Source: UBA10646 sp003456175 (lineage in GTDB: Bacteria; Bacteroidota; Bacteroidia; Chitinophagales; Chitinophagaceae). From it: a stretch of 64,000 nt of DNA. The stretch spans positions 62,001-126,000 of the forward strand of contig DALYLQ010000002.1 in the NCBI GenBank assembly GCA_031976225.1, written 5' to 3'. The position numbers were made by a program, and so were the translations under genes. The notes beneath the pieces are model-generated. The model saw only the letters and a program-made list of their open reading frames with translations, searched no databases and was not told the origin of the DNA. Positions within the stretch are counted from its first letter, which is position 1. Every line of letters begins with the position of its first letter. Of this stretch, positions 63,032 to 64,000 are shown one piece after another.

Positions 63032-64000
63032 TTACATGTTACGGCGGTATTGCCCACCAACTTGATAGAGTGCATTGGTAATTTGTCCGAGGCTACAATA
63101 CTTTACTGTTTCCATTAATTCGGCAAAAAGGTTGCCATTATTAATAGCCACTTGTTGTAAGCGTTGCAACATATCGGCCGATTTATTTTGGTTACGTTTA
63201 TGAAATGCAGCAAGGTTTTGGATTTGTTGCTCTTTTTCTTCTGTAGTGCTACGAATTACTTCAGCAGGTAATACTGTGGGGCTGCCGTTTTTATTCAAAA
63301 ACGTATTCACACCAATTATAGGTAAGTCGCCTGTATGCTTCAGGTGCTCGTAGTATAAACTTTCTTCTTGAATTTTATTACGCTGATACATGCGTTCCAT
63401 TGCCCCGAGTACACCACCACGTTCTGTAATGCGGTTGAATTCAGTCATCACGGCTTCTTCTACTAAATCGGTTAATTCTTCAATAGCAAAGCTGCCTTGA
63501 ATAAAGTTTTCTGTTTTAGCACTGCCCAACTCTCGGTTTATAATGAGCTGTATAGCCATGGCACGGCGAACGCTTTCTTCGGTAGGTGTGGTGATAGCTT
63601 CATCGTAAGCATTGGTGTGCAAGCTGTTACAGTTGTCGTATATGGCGTACAATGCTTGCAGGGTAGTACGTATATCGTTAAAATCAATTTCTTGTGCGTG
63701 CAGGCTTCGGCCGCTGGTTTGAATATGATATTTTAACTTTTGGCTACGATCGTTGCCTTTGTATTTATACTTCATGGCCTTGGCCCAAATACGGCGAGCA
63801 ACTCTTCCTATAACACTATACTCCGGATCCATGCCATTGCTAAAGAAGAAAGAGAGGTTGGGTGCAAAATCATCGATATGCATGCCTCTGCTGAGGTAGT
63901 ATTCCACAAAAGTGAAGCCATTGGCAAGTGTAAATGCGAGCTGCGTAATTGGGTTGGCGCCAGCTTCGGCAATATGGTAGCCACTAATACTTACGCTATA
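63032..64000 (-). CDS. methylmalonyl-CoA mutase family protein (IcmF-like), C-terminal part, cut by the right edge
   Basis: 323 residues are present, in frame to the last base of the window. The sequence YSVSISGYHIAEAGANPITQLAFTLANGFTFVEYYLSRGMHIDDFAPNLSFFF runs through the edge, so the internal ATG at about 63907 is not the start. The mutase barrel is clear, with YKYKGNDRSQKLKYHIQTSGRSLHAQE and NDIRTTLQALYAIYDNCNSLHTNAYDEA, the substrate and cobalamin-barrel signatures. The ending matches the fused isobutyryl-CoA mutase IcmF. It needs adenosylcobalamin. The N-terminal B12 and GTPase domains would lie to the right. Confidence 0.85.
   Translation of the reverse strand, partial: YSVSISGYHIAEAGANPITQLAFTLANGFTFVEYYLSRGMHIDDFAPNLSFFFSNGMDPEYSVIGRVARRIWAKAMKYKYKGNDRSQKLKYHIQTSGRSLHAQEIDFNDIRTTLQALYAIYDNCNSLHTNAYDEAITTPTEESVRRAMAIQLIINRELGSAKTENFIQGSFAIEELTDLVEEAVMTEFNRITERGGVLGAMERMYQRNKIQEESLYYEHLKHTGDLPIIGVNTFLNKNGSPTVLPAEVIRSTTEEKEQQIQNLAAFHKRNQNKSADMLQRLQQVAINNGNLFAELMETVKYCSLGQITNALYQVGGQYRRNM

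Noticed and set aside
1..64000. CRISPR array, transposase, integrase or phage genes
   Set aside because: No regularly spaced identical repeats and no recognisable mobile-element protein. The iterated motif is too short and irregularly spaced for a CRISPR array.

Overview
The window looks like a chromosomal segment of a Bacteroidota bacterium, most likely close to Chitinophagaceae. This is judged from protein families and style, not from a database search. Supporting signs are: exported proteins whose signal peptides end in A-x-A|Q; a TonB-dependent receptor with a carboxypeptidase-regulatory N-domain; DUF3857/transglutaminase and MORN-type repeat proteins; an AT-rich composition; and almost no purine-rich ribosome binding sites. 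No rRNA, tRNA, CRISPR array, transposase or phage gene was recognised. The sequence is draft quality. There is a 10-N gap at 33355-33364 inside one gene, and two reading-frame breaks near 6990 and 9127.

Layout from left to right. 1-2606 (minus): TetR regulator, TolC-type outer membrane protein and HlyD-type adaptor of a drug-efflux operon, cut by the left edge. 2717-4562 (minus): YcxB-like protein and PhoD-like phosphatase. 4740-11892 (plus): a long TPR/MORN-repeat protein and two DUF3857 transglutaminase-like proteins. 12058-15784 (plus): gnd, zwf and pgl, the complete oxidative pentose-phosphate branch. 15830-18050 (minus): Bcp peroxidase and an M23 peptidase. 18222-19868: a stand-alone N-terminal half of carbamoyl-phosphate synthase large subunit. 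20176-24349: an SLC13 transporter, then a membrane protein, a hybrid sensor kinase with a degenerate ATPase domain and a small secreted protein. 24429-27068: rpoN and galE. 27317-35776: a probable phosphate locus with PiT transporter, DUF47/PhoU-like protein, TonB receptor, surface lipoprotein and a PhoR/PhoB-like pair. 35898-40121: secreted proteins of unknown role. 40346-46242: a sulfur/persulfide cluster with a Crp/Fnr regulator, TauE exporter, MBL-rhodanese fusion, rhodanese, two half-size YeeE/YedE transporters, a rhodanese-thioredoxin lipoprotein and an MBL hydrolase. 46307-49759: a large outer-membrane barrel protein. 49820-53794 (minus): DUF1361, diacylglycerol kinase, CreD, and a winged-helix/membrane-protein pair. 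54119-64000: assorted genes including tatC, GH25 lysozyme, radical SAM, MarR, GHL10 and an IcmF-type mutase cut by the right edge.

The most striking property is not a gene. A 12-14 bp imperfect palindrome, CATTTACCGTAAGG (reverse complement CCTTACGGTAAATG), recurs through the whole window. I count about 25 exact 12-bp cores by eye, against less than 0.01 expected by chance, plus roughly 20 one- or two-base variants. A shorter sister form, CATTTACGTAAGT, has about 12 copies. Copies lie on both strands, are concentrated in the small intergenic fraction, and also sit inside genes in all reading frames. There they encode signal-peptide ends (LTVNAQ) and stop codons. This behaves like a genome-wide iterated DNA motif comparable in density to HIP1 or DNA-uptake sequences. 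Its role here is unknown.
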